64,000 bases of DNA from Beijerinckiaceae bacterium (lineage in GTDB: Bacteria > Pseudomonadota > Alphaproteobacteria > Rhizobiales > Beijerinckiaceae). Below are positions 1 to 9,046 of the stretch, one piece after another. The DNA lies in contig CANGJJ010000007.1 of NCBI GenBank assembly GCA_947454485.1, forward strand, positions 62,001 through 126,000, read 5' to 3'. Numbering within the stretch: position 1 is the stretch's first letter; the number at the start of each line of letters is the position of its first letter. The notes under the pieces were generated by a model. That model ran no database searches. It saw only the letters and a program-made list of their open reading frames with translations, and was not told the DNA's origin. A program made the position numbers and the translations under genes.

Positions 1-1624
1 CGTCGATATGTTGCAGCAATCGCTTCTTGAGCGAGATCGGCGAGACCGACAAATGTTCAAGCCCCGCAGGCTCAGCATAGCCGGTGATATAATTGAAGAT
101 GCGCGCCACATCGCGGCCGATAGAGGCATCGGCCGTGAAATAGGAAATGTCGGTATAGATGCGCGCGGTGACGGGATGGTAATTGCCTGTGCCCAGATGG
201 CAGTAAGTGGCAAGCATCCCACCTTCACGGCGCACGACCATGGAGAGCTTGGCATGGGTCTTCAGCTCAATGAAGCCAAAGACGACCTGCGCGCCTGCGC
301 GCTCCAAATCGCGCGCCCATCGAATATTGGCCTCTTCATCAAAGCGCGCTTTGAGCTCGATGAGGGCGGTGACGGATTTGCCAGCCTCGGCCGCTTCAAT
401 CAAAGCGCGCACGATAGGGCTGTCATTGGAGGTGCGATAGAGCGTCTGTTTGATCGCCACGACATTGGGATCGCGAGCGGCCTGCGTCAAAAACTGCACG
501 ACCACATCAAAAGACTCGTAAGGGTGATGCACCACGAGGTCTTTTTGTTTGATCGCGGCAAAGCAATCCCCGCCATTATCGCGCACACGTTCAGGAAAGC
601 GCGGATTGAAGGGTGGGAATTTCAGATCAGGCCGATCAACGGCGACAATCTCTGACAGATCATTGAGCGCCAACATGCCATCGTGAACGAAGATCTCTTC
701 GGGCAGAACATCGAGTTCACGCGCGACAAAATCCTGCAGATCTTGCGGCATGGAGGCTTCAAGCTCTAGCCGGATGACAATGCCACGGCGACGACGCTTG
801 AGCGCTGTCTCAAACAGAAGAACGAGATCTTCCGCTTCTTCTTCAATTTCGATCTCGCTGTCGCGCACGACACGAAACACGCCCTGCCCTTTCACCGCAT
901 AGCCGGGGAAGAGCCGCGTTGACTGCATCGTGATCAAAGTTTCAAGCGCGATGAAGCGCGTCTTGCCGGGGGCCAGAACATCGGGCAGCTGCACGAAACG
1001 TTCGATCTTGGCAGGCAAACGCACCAAAGCATTCAAGCGCCGACCATCGGACTGGCGCACCAGTTCCAGCGCGACACTGAAGCCGAAATTGGGAATGAAG
1101 GGGAACGGATGAGCCGGATCAATGGCGATGGGGGTGAGAACGGGAAAGACATGCAGCAGAAAATGATCAATCAGCCAGTCATGTTCGGCTTTGCTCAAAT
1201 CCGCAACGTCGAGCAATTCAATCGCCTCTTTACCAAGCTCCTGCCGCAAAGTGTGCCAGCGGGTCTGCTGCTCGGAGGTGAGCTTGGACACACGCTGGCG
1301 AATACGCGCCAGTTGCTCGGTCGGGCTCAGACCATCTTCTGACGGCGTCATCACCCCCGCGCGCACCTGACGGCGCAGGCCCGCCACGCGCACCATGAAG
1401 AACTCATCAAGATTGCTCGCCGAGATCGACAAAAAGCGCAATTGCTCGAGCAAGGGATGATTGGGGTTGGAGGCCTCATGCATCACGCGGCGATTGAACT
1501 CCAGCCAGGACAGCTCACGATTGATGAAGCGCTCTGGCTGATGGGCCATCGACAGGCCAGCCTCAGCCGCGCTGCTTAAGGCAGGCGCTGCATTCAGGGC
1601 GGTCTCTGGCATGGGATGGTTCAA
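1..1624 (-). CDS. ppk: Polyphosphate kinase 1, C-terminal part cut off by window edge
   Basis: Reversibly polymerises the gamma-phosphate of ATP into inorganic polyphosphate. The minus strand reads as one open frame of about 540 residues running off the left edge. The N-terminal domain carries RELSWLEFN and [13 protein letters not shown], typical of Ppk1; further on come [16 protein letters not shown] and GTGNYHP, the last in the catalytic head. The ATG at 1612 has no well-placed ribosome site, but the in-frame TTG at 1624 sits 5 bases after a perfect AAGGAGG, so I chose TTG and keep ATG as alternative. It lies downstream of hda on the same strand. A Pho-box-like sequence at 1674-1691 suggests phosphate control. 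Exopolyphosphatase is encoded about 56 kb away in this window. Confidence 0.95.
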   Translation of the reverse strand, partial: MNHPMPETALNAAPALSSAAEAGLSMAHQPERFINRELSWLEFNRRVMHEASNPNHPLLEQLRFLSISASNLDEFFMVRVAGLRRQVRAGVMTPSEDGLSPTEQLARIRQRVSKLTSEQQTRWHTLRQELGKEAIELLDVADLSKAEHDWLIDHFLLHVFPVLTPIAIDPAHPFPFIPNFGFSVALELVRQSDGRRLNALVRLPAKIERFVQLPDVLAPGKTRFIALETLITMQSTRLFPGYAVKGQGVFRVVRDSEIEIEEEAEDLVLLFETALKRRRRGIVIRLELEASMPQDLQDFVARELDVLPEEIFVHDGMLALNDLSEIVAVDRPDLKFPPFNPRFPERVRDNGGDCFAAIKQKDLVVHHPYESFDVVVQFLTQAARDPNVVAIKQTLYRTSNDSPIVRALIEAAEAGKSVTALIELKARFDEEANIRWARDLERAGAQVVFGFIELKTHAKLSMVVRREGGMLATYCHLGTGNYHPVTARIYTDISYFTADASIGRDVARIFNYITGYAEPAGLEHLSVSPISLKKRLLQHID

Positions 1625-1636
1625 CCGGGCCTCCTT

Positions 1637-1668
1637 CGCTAAATGGCAAGGCTGGAGAACATTTAGCG
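1637..1668. repeat. 9-bp perfect inverted repeat in the ppk leader
   Basis: The arms CGCTAAATG (1637-1645) and CATTTAGCG (1660-1668) are exact reverse complements with a 14-base loop. The repeat lies between the Pho-box-like site and the ppk ribosome-binding site, so it could form an RNA hairpin in the 5' leader or serve as an operator. There is no T-run for a minus-strand terminator. Confidence 0.5.
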
Positions 1669-1673
1669 TTTTG

Positions 1674-1691
1674 ATGACACTAGCATGACGG
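1674..1691 (-). promoter_or_regulatory. Pho box upstream of ppk
   Basis: Read on the minus strand the site is CCGTCAT-GCTA-GTGTCAT, two 7-base half-sites separated by 4 bases. Each half matches the PhoB consensus CTGTCAT at 6 of 7 positions with the right spacing. A TAAATG about 8 bases downstream could be the -10 element. It lies between the hda stop and ppk, so ppk would have its own phosphate-starvation promoter. Functional status is inferred. Confidence 0.6.
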
Positions 1692-1693
1692 TT

Positions 1694-2371
1694 TTATGAG
1701 CCCTTTTCCAGCCCGCGCAAGACATCCCCCGCCATAGGGCGCGTGATGCGCCGCCCGACCGTCAAGGCCTCGCGGTCGAGCAGATCGACGATATGGCGCA
1801 CCGCGTCCAAAGATCGCTCGATCCGCAGCACCAAATATTCCACCACCGAGATATCAACCTCGAGCTGGCGGTCGTGAAACAGCTTCACCAGAACAGCGCG
1901 CACCAAAGCATCATCGGGCTCGCTGATCTCAACAGCGGGCGCAAGACGCAGGCGCGAGATCAGATCCGCCGTCTTGAGGCCCCAGCCATCAGGCCAGCTG
2001 CGCGCGGTGATGGTGAGCCAACAATCGGGCGTACTTCGCACCAGATTGAGCAGATGGAAAAACTCAGCCTCAGTGCCGCCCGCCTTATCGGCATCCTCCA
2101 GCAAGATCGCGCCACCTGCGACAAGGGCAGGCAGATCAGCGCCCGCCAGCGCAGAGGCTGGCAATGTGCGCGCGCCGCTCATCTGCGCCCAGATGGCGCC
2201 CAGATGGCTTTTGCCCGCACCCGTTGGCCCCAGCAGCAGAAGAACGTGATCTGGCCATTGCGGCCAGCTTTCAAACATCGCAAAGGCGCGTTCATTGGAG
2301 GGAGAGACCAAAAAGTCCTCTCGACCAAAACGCGTCTCAACCGGCAAATCCAGTGTGAGCTGACGCCCCAT
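1694..2371 (-). CDS. hdaA: HdaA/DnaA-related regulatory ATPase
   Basis: About 225 residues and homologous to the AAA+ part of DnaA; family members with the sliding clamp promote hydrolysis of DnaA-bound ATP and limit re-initiation. Residues 1-7 (MGRQLTL plus DLPV) form a QLTLDL-type clamp-binding motif. A P-loop GPTGAGKS lies near residue 48, followed by a degenerate Walker B (ILLEDAD) and the sensor region ending in SRLRLAP. I chose the ATG at 2371 because the N-terminal motif is then at the terminus and it overlaps the perM stop by one base (TGATG), a coupling signal. The frame is open further upstream inside perM, but that extension has no DnaA-like sequence. Confidence 0.9.
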   Translation of the reverse strand: MGRQLTLDLPVETRFGREDFLVSPSNERAFAMFESWPQWPDHVLLLLGPTGAGKSHLGAIWAQMSGARTLPASALAGADLPALVAGGAILLEDADKAGGTEAEFFHLLNLVRSTPDCWLTITARSWPDGWGLKTADLISRLRLAPAVEISEPDDALVRAVLVKLFHDRQLEVDISVVEYLVLRIERSLDAVRHIVDLLDREALTVGRRITRPMAGDVLRGLEKGS

Positions 2372-3462
2372 CAGATCCGTTCCCCCGCGCCACTGCGATA
2401 GAGCGGGCTTTCCACATATCGCGCCACCGCAAAGCGGCACAAAACGCCGATGATGGCAGCAACCGGCACGGCGAGAATGAGGCCGGTGAACCCAAAGAGC
2501 GAACCGAAGGCAAAGAGCGCGAACATCAACCAGACGGGATGCAGACCCACCGATGCCCCCACAAGACGCGGCGTCAGCACATTGCCTTCCAGGAACTGGC
2601 CAATGCCGATCACCAACATCGACAGACCAAACAGCCACCCGCTCGGCCAGCCCTGCACAATGGCAATGCCTGCGGACAAAACAAGCGCCGTGAGCGAGCC
2701 CACATAAGGCACGAAGCTCAAAAGGCCTGCGCCAATGCCAATCAAGAAGCCAAAGTTAAGCCCGACCAGTGACAGGCCGATGCCATACCACAGACCCAGA
2801 AACAGACAGACCAGCGACTGACCGCGCAAAAAGCCGGCCACAGCGCGGTTCATATCACGCGCGATGGCGCGCACGGTCTCGCGCTGCGAGCGCGGCGACA
2901 AATCATCGAGCGTCGCAATCATCCGGTCCCAATCAAGCAGCAGATAGAATGCCACAACGGGCGTGACGACGAGCAGCGAGAAGACGCCCACCAATGCCTG
3001 CCCGCCTGACCAGAGCGACTTCAAGAAAGCCAGCAGCCATTGCGCACCCTGGCGCGCCACATCGCCCAGCCAATCTTGCACATCGGTGGAGGCGAGCTTT
3101 TCGCGCAAGCCAAAACGCTCCACCAGATTGGCGAAGAAGCCACCCTCCTCCGACAACAAAGACTGCAGCTTCGTGATCAGACCGGGGAGAGTTTCGATGA
3201 AGGCGGAGAGCTGATGCGCCAGAACAGGCACGACGAGGATCAGCATCAAGATGAACAGCAGCGAGACCAGCAGAACGATGAGCAGGGCCGCGCTCAGCCG
3301 GTTCATGCCCCAGCTCTCCAGCCGGTCGGCCAGCGGGTCGAGCAGATAAGCGAGGATCAGGCCCGCCACGAAAGGCAGCAAAATGCCACTGAAGACATAG
3401 AGGAAGAGGATAAGCCCTGCGAGCGCCGCGAGCCAAAATCCAACCTGTCGTTCGAGCCGCAT
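2371..3462 (-). CDS. PerM / AI-2E family transporter
   Basis: Polytopic inner-membrane protein of 363 residues in the AI-2 exporter (PerM/TqsA-like) superfamily. Transported substrate is unknown for most members. It has paired hydrophobic helices at the N-terminus, a central soluble segment (about residues 90-150) and a C-terminal bundle with GLSLVGLNF, LSFVPYVGS and the family-typical L-x-P-x-L-V-G (LTPRLVG). The ATG at 3462 follows GAAGGG by 8 bases; an upstream in-frame ATG at 3498 would overlap the previous gene and adds an unrelated stretch. It lies 11 bases after the CDP-alcohol transferase and overlaps hdaA by one base. Confidence 0.88.
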   Translation of the reverse strand: MRLERQVGFWLAALAGLILFLYVFSGILLPFVAGLILAYLLDPLADRLESWGMNRLSAALLIVLLVSLLFILMLILVVPVLAHQLSAFIETLPGLITKLQSLLSEEGGFFANLVERFGLREKLASTDVQDWLGDVARQGAQWLLAFLKSLWSGGQALVGVFSLLVVTPVVAFYLLLDWDRMIATLDDLSPRSQRETVRAIARDMNRAVAGFLRGQSLVCLFLGLWYGIGLSLVGLNFGFLIGIGAGLLSFVPYVGSLTALVLSAGIAIVQGWPSGWLFGLSMLVIGIGQFLEGNVLTPRLVGASVGLHPVWLMFALFAFGSLFGFTGLILAVPVAAIIGVLCRFAVARYVESPLYRSGAGERI

Positions 3463-3473
3463 GCTAACGCCCT

Positions 3474-4007
3474 TCACGCGCTCATATGTTTGAGCCACTG
3501 GGTCAGATAGGCCGCCGTTGAGGCCAGCGTCAATGCCGCGACCCCTGAGAGCATGACCTCGAACCAGCCGTCCAGGGTAAAGCCGAAGGCCATGGCCGCC
3601 AGAACCGCCCCCGCAAAGGAGATCTGGGCCGCCGTATTGAATTTGGAGACCCAGAGGGGCCGAATGGCCACCGGCTTGTCCAAAACCCAGGAGATGACCA
3701 CCGCCCCCACGATCATCAGATCGCGCGAGACCACCAAAATGGCGATCCAGCCCGGCAAAATGGTTGCAATGGCCAAGGCGACATAGATCGACATGAGAAG
3801 GGCCTTATCGGCCAGCGGGTCGAGATAGGCCCCCAATTCCGAGCGCATATCAAAGCGGCGGGCAATAAAACCGTCGATTGCGTCCGAAATACCGGCAATA
3901 GCGAAGGCCCCAAAGGCGAAATGCCAGTGATGGGACGTAATGGAGCTAATGACGACCGGCACCAGCAGCAGCCGCATGACCGTGATCAGATTTGGGATAT
4001 TGTCCAC
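3474..4007 (-). CDS. CDP-alcohol phosphatidyltransferase family protein
   Basis: Integral membrane enzyme (177 residues) transferring a phosphatidyl group from CDP-diacylglycerol to an alcohol, as phosphatidylglycerophosphate or cardiolipin synthases do. The signature D-x2-D-G-x2-A-R-x8-G-x3-D-x3-D is complete (SDAIDGFIARR then GAYLDPLAD, about residues 40-66), flanked by transmembrane helices. Start is a GTG at 4007 preceded by CAGGA; the long upstream open frame runs antisense into purM and is not coding. The gene is divergent from purM. The exact acceptor alcohol (glycerol-3-phosphate, phosphatidylglycerol or other) cannot be read from the sequence, so I give no symbol. Confidence 0.88.
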   Translation of the reverse strand: MDNIPNLITVMRLLLVPVVISSITSHHWHFAFGAFAIAGISDAIDGFIARRFDMRSELGAYLDPLADKALLMSIYVALAIATILPGWIAILVVSRDLMIVGAVVISWVLDKPVAIRPLWVSKFNTAAQISFAGAVLAAMAFGFTLDGWFEVMLSGVAALTLASTAAYLTQWLKHMSA

Positions 4008-4157
4008 TTTTCCTGCCCGTGAGCCATTTTGCCCAGTATGCCCTGCTTCGGCCCTCCTGAATATCGGTCTATCATCACAGGGATGTGGTGAACCTGCCTG
4101 ATCGCCTTGCATCTCACCCCGCCCCGCGTTAACCCCGCAACACACAGGGGATAGACC

Positions 4158-5228
4158 ATGCAGACTGAGGGCAAGCCGGGCCTGACCTATGCTCAGGCGG
4201 GTGTCGATATCGACGCTGGCAATGAAATGGTTGACCGGATCAAGCCGCTCGTCCGCGCCACCCGCCGTCCGGGTGCGGATGCGGAGATCGGCGGCTTTGG
4301 CGGTCTGTTTGACCTCAAAGCGGCTGGCTTCACCGATCCCATTCTGGTCGCTGCCAATGATGGCGTGGGGACCAAGGTCAAAATCGCCATTGAGAGCGGC
4401 ATTCACGATACGGTCGGCATCGACCTCGTGGCCATGTGCGTCAATGATCTCATCGTGCAGGGCGCCGAGCCGCTCTTCTTCCTCGACTATTATGCCACCG
4501 GCAAACTCGACCCCAAGACGGGCGCCGATATCGTCAAAGGCATCGCCAAGGGCTGCGTCGACTCTGGTTGCGCGCTCATCGGTGGCGAGACCGCCGAAAT
4601 GCCAGGCATGTATGCAGGCAATGATTATGATCTGGCGGGCTTTGCGGTGGGCGCTGCCGAGCGCGGCCATCTGTTGCCGCGCGGCGATCTGAAAGTCGGC
4701 GATGTTCTGTTTGGCCTGCCCTCCTCGGGCGTCCATTCCAATGGCTTCTCGCTCGTGCGCCGCATTGTGGCGCTGAGCGGTCTTGGCTGGGATGCGCCTG
4801 CGCCTTTCGCGGCCAATGCGACACTCGCGCAAGCACTGCTCACACCCACGCGTCTTTATGTGAAGCCGCTTCTGGCAGCTCTCAAAGCCACTGACGGCAT
4901 CAAGGCGCTGGCGCATATTACGGGCGGCGGCTTCCCCGATAATATTCCGCGCGTTTTGTCCAAGGGCTTTGGCGTTTCGCTCGATCTTGCCGCCATCAAA
5001 GTGCCTGCCGTCTTCAGCTGGCTTGCCAAGACTGGCAATGTCGCTGAACGCGAAATGCTGCGCACCTTCAACTGCGGCATTGGCATGATCGTTGTGGCTG
5101 AAGCTGCACGCGCCAGCGAAGTGGAAGCTGCATTGACAGCTGCGGGCGAAGCGCCTGTGCGCGTGGGTGAAGTCACCGCCAATGACACAGACGAGCGCGT
5201 GACCTATCGCGGCAAGCTGGCTCTGTGA
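4158..5228 (+). CDS. purM: Phosphoribosylformylglycinamidine cyclo-ligase (AIR synthetase)
   Basis: Catalyses the fifth step of purine synthesis, ATP-dependent closure of FGAM to AIR, in the cytoplasm. The 356-residue length is normal. Visible motifs are [41 protein letters not shown] and [14 protein letters not shown], covering both halves of the PurM fold. ATG at 4158 follows AGGGG. It overlaps the downstream purN, so the two purine enzymes are made from one message. The 150-base divergent gap to the CDP-alcohol transferase must hold both promoters; I could not assign clear -35/-10 boxes. Confidence 0.97.
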   Translation: MQTEGKPGLTYAQAGVDIDAGNEMVDRIKPLVRATRRPGADAEIGGFGGLFDLKAAGFTDPILVAANDGVGTKVKIAIESGIHDTVGIDLVAMCVNDLIVQGAEPLFFLDYYATGKLDPKTGADIVKGIAKGCVDSGCALIGGETAEMPGMYAGNDYDLAGFAVGAAERGHLLPRGDLKVGDVLFGLPSSGVHSNGFSLVRRIVALSGLGWDAPAPFAANATLAQALLTPTRLYVKPLLAALKATDGIKALAHITGGGFPDNIPRVLSKGFGVSLDLAAIKVPAVFSWLAKTGNVAEREMLRTFNCGIGMIVVAEAARASEVEAALTAAGEAPVRVGEVTANDTDERVTYRGKLAL

Positions 5229-5875
5229 TGAAAAAGCGCGTCGCCGCTCTCATCTCCGGTCGCGGCTCGAATATGACGAGCCTGATTGCGGCGGCCAAAG
5301 ATCCTGCTTTTCCAGCGCAGATTGCGCTGGTGCTCTCCAACCGTCCCGACGCAGCTGGACTTGAGACCGCGCGGCGCGAAGGGATCGAGGCTGTGGCGCT
5401 GGACCACAAAGCCTATGCAACGCGCGAAGAGTTTGAGCGCGCGATGCAAGAGGTTTTGCTCGCGCACAACATCGATATCGTCTGCCTTGCCGGTTTCATG
5501 CGCTTGCTGACGCCATGGTTCGTCGAGCAATGGTCCGGCAAGATGCTTAATATCCACCCTGCTCTTCTGCCGCTCTATAAGGGCCTGCATACGCATGAAC
5601 GTGCGCTGGCCGATGGGGTGAAGCTGCATGGCGCGACGGTGCATTTTGTTGTGCCGGGCATGGATGAAGGCCCGATCATTGCGCAGGCCGCTGTGCCTGT
5701 TCTAAGCGCGGATACGCCAGAGACTTTGGGCGCGCGCGTTCTGCAGCAAGAGCACAAGCTCTATCCGCTGGCTTTGCGTTTGTTGGCAGCGGGCGCGTTG
5801 CAGATTGATGGCGCGCGCGTGCTCATAACGAAAGAGAGCGCCACAACGGGCGCCCTCATCTCTCCAGATTTGTAA
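5228..5875 (+). CDS. purN: Phosphoribosylglycinamide formyltransferase
   Basis: Formylates GAR with 10-formyl-THF, step three of purine synthesis. 215 residues, normal for PurN. It shows the phosphate-binding GRGSNM near the N-terminus, the catalytic region NIHPALLP with Asn and His, and MDEGPII carrying the catalytic Asp. The ATG at 5228 shares its A with the purM TGA; a GTG one codon upstream (5225) is possible. Overlap implies coupling with purM. Confidence 0.96.
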   Translation: MKKRVAALISGRGSNMTSLIAAAKDPAFPAQIALVLSNRPDAAGLETARREGIEAVALDHKAYATREEFERAMQEVLLAHNIDIVCLAGFMRLLTPWFVEQWSGKMLNIHPALLPLYKGLHTHERALADGVKLHGATVHFVVPGMDEGPIIAQAAVPVLSADTPETLGARVLQQEHKLYPLALRLLAAGALQIDGARVLITKESATTGALISPDL

Positions 5876-5883
5876 TCAGGCGA

Positions 5884-6222
5884 TCAACCGTTGACGCGGC
5901 AGCTGGCCATGGCCTTCTTGGCCTTGGGCTGGGCGCTGGGCGAGAATTTGCCGGTGGTGCGCATCTCATCAAGTTCAGCTGGCGTCATGGACTTCACCAC
6001 GCGCTCTGAATAGCAACCGCAGCGGCGGCTCGCGACATCTTCGCCCTTGCCGTCATTGGTCAGGAGACCCGTGCAAATCTCCTTCAAGCGGCCACGGATC
6101 TGCTCATTGGTCGGGGGTGTGTTGAAGCCCGACGGCACGCCCGGGGGGCGACCAGAGGCAAAAGCAGCGCTCGAGAGGGTGAGGACAACGAGGGTCGCGA
6201 CAGCGCCGAAGGTCATACGCAC
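5884..6222 (-). CDS. Small exported cysteine-containing protein of unknown function
   Basis: About 112 residues. An N-terminal hydrophobic stretch ending in SSAAFASG looks like a Sec signal peptide with an A-x-A cleavage site, so the mature protein is likely periplasmic. The mature part holds four cysteines (ICTGLL, RRCGCYS, SCRVNG) that could form two disulfides, and the segment SERVVKSMTPAELDEM resembles a helical motif seen in short alphaproteobacterial hypotheticals. Start chosen as GTG at 6222, 8 bases after GGGAG; ATG at 6216 is the alternative. It converges on purN with only 8 bases between the stops. I do not recognise a function. Confidence 0.7.
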   Translation of the reverse strand: MRMTFGAVATLVVLTLSSAAFASGRPPGVPSGFNTPPTNEQIRGRLKEICTGLLTNDGKGEDVASRRCGCYSERVVKSMTPAELDEMRTTGKFSPSAQPKAKKAMASCRVNG

Positions 6223-6325
6223 TGGACAATCTCCCAATTCATTCCGAAAGGACAGGTAGCGGGCGATAACATTCCTGCTGCATCAGGCCAAGGCAAAAGG
6301 GACAGGGGTGCCGCTTTTTCCGCGC

Positions 6326-8404
6326 CTATGAGGCTTTTTGGACCCAGACTTTATTGTCATGGAAGGCCGCGCCGCCAAAAGGCGCCGGCGCATCGGCCCC
6401 TGTGAGCGTATTGATGCCGCGCCCATCCTCAAAGGCGGCATTGGGCCAGATCCCCTCGCTGATGAGAACGCCGCGCGGCACACCGGCAAAGAGCCGCACA
6501 TCAAGTCGCACCTGTCCGCGCTGATTGCCCAGCGTGATGCGCTCATCATCAACAAGGCCCAGCGCGCTGGCATCATCAGGATGCATGAAGACGCAAGGCT
6601 TGCCTTCGCGCGCGCGTGAGGACGGTGTTTCGTTGAAGGTCGAGTTGAGAAAACTGCGCGCCGGGCTCGTTGCCAGACGGAAGGGATGCTGCTGATCGGC
6701 CTCTTCAATCACCGCCCAATGATCCGGCATGGTCGGCAAATTCTGCCACGGACCTTGCAGACCAATATTGCCGAAAGGCACGCTGCCCCAATCAGGCTTG
6801 AAGCGGAATTTGCCGTCAGGCCAGCCAAAACCATTGAGGAAATGCGCGTCTTCAAATGCGGGCTGCACATCAATCCAGTTGCGCGCTTCCAGATCCTCAA
6901 GCTTGGGCAGGCCAGATTCACGCAGAGTGATGTCGGCCAGTTCTCGCACACTCATGTCAAAGCTTGGATCGGTCACGCCCAGCCTTTTGGCCAGCGCGCA
7001 AATCACTTCATGATTGCTGCGGCATTCACCGGGAGGCTCGATCAGCTTGTTGGCGAATTCCACATATTGGTGGCCGCCACCTGAATAAATATCCATATGT
7101 TCAAGGAACATGGTCGCGGGCAAAACAATGTCGGCCATCTGCGCGGTCTCGGTCATGAATTGCTCATGCACGACCATGAACAGATCTTCGCGCGCAAAAC
7201 CCTGCTTCACCAAGTCCTGTTCCGGCGCAACACTGACCGGATTGGTATTCTGGATCAGCATGGCTTTCACAGGCCCACCACCTGCAAGAGCGCTGGAGTC
7301 ATTGGTCAGCACCGCGCCGATGCGCGATTGATCCAGCACGCGCACGGCGGGGTCAATGAGGTGGCGGCCTTCGAGCGTCGCCTGTTTCCAATGATAGATC
7401 GCTGCATTGTTATGAAAGGCCCCGCCGCCTTCATATGCCCACGCGCCTGTCACTGCAGGGATGCACAAAGCCGCATGCATATTCACCGCGCCATTGCGTT
7501 GGCGCGAAAAGCCATAGCCCAATCGAAAGAAGCTGCGCTTGGTCTGGCCCACGAGATGCGCGAAGGCTTCGATCTCCTCCACACTGAGGCCCGTGATGGC
7601 TGAAGCCCATTGGGGGGTGCGCGAGGAGAGATGCTCTTCCAATTCGCGCGGCGCATCGGTGTAGCGCTCGAGATAGTCCCAATCCGCCAGACCATCACGA
7701 AAGAGCACATGCATGACCGCGCAAGCGAGCGCGCCATCTGTGCCGGGGCGCAGGCACAAAGCAAGATCGGCCTGTTCCATCGTGGGCGTGCGATAAATAT
7801 CAATCACGACGATCTTGGCACCGCGCTCTTTGCGCGCGCGCATCGCATGGGTCATGACATTGACCTGCGTCGCCACAGCATTGGTGCCCCAGATCACCAC
7901 GCAATCAGACAGAGCCATCTCACGCGGATCAGGCCCCATCAATTTGCCCGTGCCAGCAATCACACCGGGCCAGGCGAGATTGACGCAGATCGTGCCATAG
8001 AAGCGCGAATATTTCTTGGCATGGGCGAGACGATTGATGCCATCTCGCATGACGCGGCCCATCGTGCCTGCATAATAATAAGGCCACACAGATTGCGCGC
8101 CGTGATCGCGCTCGGCGGCGAGGAAGCGTGATGCTATTTCATCAAGCGCTTCATCCCAAGAGATGCGCTTGAAGGAGCCAGAGCCCTTACGTCCCGTGCG
8201 CTTCAAAGGATAGAGCAAGCGCTCGGGATGATGAATGCGCTCAGAATAGCGCGCGACTTTCGCGCAGATGACGCCTGCTGTGTAGGTCTGGTCCTGCGCC
8301 CCGCGAATACGCCCGATGCGATGGCCGTCAATCACCTCAACCTCAAGGGCGCAGGCGGAGGGGCAATCATGCGGGCAGACGGAGGGGCGATGGACAATCG
8401 TCAT
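6326..8404 (-). CDS. Molybdopterin oxidoreductase of the DMSO-reductase superfamily
   Basis: 692-residue molybdenum-bisPGD enzyme. The N-terminus carries a [4Fe-4S] site: CPHDCPSAC (near residues 10-18) and a fourth cysteine in GVICAKV (about 47). Later segments TICVNLAWPG, VIWGTNAV, VVIDIYRTPT, IQNTNPVSV and DIVLPATMFLEHMD are typical of the Mo-cofactor domains, with the C-terminal cofactor-binding domain (GVLISEGIWP). There is no Tat signal, so it is cytoplasmic. It stands alone: no FeS partner, membrane anchor or dedicated chaperone is next to it, so substrate and electron partner are unknown. ATG at 8404 follows GGGA by 6 bases; upstream TTG at 8416 is less likely. Confidence 0.9.
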   Translation of the reverse strand: MTIVHRPSVCPHDCPSACALEVEVIDGHRIGRIRGAQDQTYTAGVICAKVARYSERIHHPERLLYPLKRTGRKGSGSFKRISWDEALDEIASRFLAAERDHGAQSVWPYYYAGTMGRVMRDGINRLAHAKKYSRFYGTICVNLAWPGVIAGTGKLMGPDPREMALSDCVVIWGTNAVATQVNVMTHAMRARKERGAKIVVIDIYRTPTMEQADLALCLRPGTDGALACAVMHVLFRDGLADWDYLERYTDAPRELEEHLSSRTPQWASAITGLSVEEIEAFAHLVGQTKRSFFRLGYGFSRQRNGAVNMHAALCIPAVTGAWAYEGGGAFHNNAAIYHWKQATLEGRHLIDPAVRVLDQSRIGAVLTNDSSALAGGGPVKAMLIQNTNPVSVAPEQDLVKQGFAREDLFMVVHEQFMTETAQMADIVLPATMFLEHMDIYSGGGHQYVEFANKLIEPPGECRSNHEVICALAKRLGVTDPSFDMSVRELADITLRESGLPKLEDLEARNWIDVQPAFEDAHFLNGFGWPDGKFRFKPDWGSVPFGNIGLQGPWQNLPTMPDHWAVIEEADQQHPFRLATSPARSFLNSTFNETPSSRAREGKPCVFMHPDDASALGLVDDERITLGNQRGQVRLDVRLFAGVPRGVLISEGIWPNAAFEDGRGINTLTGADAPAPFGGAAFHDNKVWVQKAS

Positions 8405-8411
8405 GAGCAGT

Positions 8412-8450
8412 CCCAAACAAAAACGGGGCGCGCAATCATGCGGCCCCGTT
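8412..8450 (-). terminator. Rho-independent terminator after ndk
   Basis: On the minus strand an 8-bp stem (AACGGGGC pairing at 8422-8429 with 8443-8450) is followed by TTTTTGTTT. It sits between the ndk stop (8476) and the start of the oxidoreductase, so it ends the ndk transcript and insulates the next gene. Confidence 0.85.
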
Positions 8451-8475
8451 CAAGACTTGAAAAGAGGCGTCAGGC

Positions 8476-8898
8476 TTAGCCGACGAGCTCGTTGCCGGAG
8501 AACCACTGGGCGATTTCAATCGCAGCGGTCTCAGGAGCATCGGAGCCATGAACTGAGTTCTCGCCCATGTTGAGCGCGAAGAGCTTGCGGATCGTGCCCG
8601 CGTCAGCCTTCTCAGGATTGGTAGCGCCCATCACCGTGCGATAGCGGGCAATGGCGTCTTCACCTTCGAGAACCTGCACGACAACAGGAGCGGCGCTCAT
8701 CTGGTCCACAAGCTCGCCAAAGAAGGGGCGCTCTTTGTGAACGGCATAGAAGGTCTGCGCCTGTTCGCGGGTCATGTGGACGCGCTTCTGGGCGATGATG
8801 CGAAGGCCAGCATCCTCGATCTTGGCGTTGACGGCGCCAGTGAGGTTACGACGGGTGACGTCGGGCTTCAGGATGGAAAAGGTGCGCTGAACCGCCAT
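8476..8898 (-). CDS. ndk: Nucleoside diphosphate kinase
   Basis: Transfers the gamma-phosphate of ATP to other (d)NDPs. 140 residues as usual. The sequence starts [13 protein letters not shown] and has [14 protein letters not shown] and the active site [11 protein letters not shown], in which the His is the phosphorylated residue. Start at ATG 8898; the open frame extends 30 codons upstream but without Ndk similarity. Single-gene unit with its own terminator, divergent from oxyR. Confidence 0.97.
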   Translation of the reverse strand: MAVQRTFSILKPDVTRRNLTGAVNAKIEDAGLRIIAQKRVHMTREQAQTFYAVHKERPFFGELVDQMSAAPVVVQVLEGEDAIARYRTVMGATNPEKADAGTIRKLFALNMGENSVHGSDAPETAAIEIAQWFSGNELVG

Positions 8899-9046
8899 GG
8901 TCGGGCTCGATCTCGTAAGAATGGAGGGAGGCGCCTTATAGCCCCCGGCTTTGCGCTGCACAAGGAGCGGGCATGGAGAGCCAACCATTGCTAAGCCCGA
9001 TGGTTTGATCTATTTTCATCGGTAGAGCCAATATGGAGCCTGAGCG

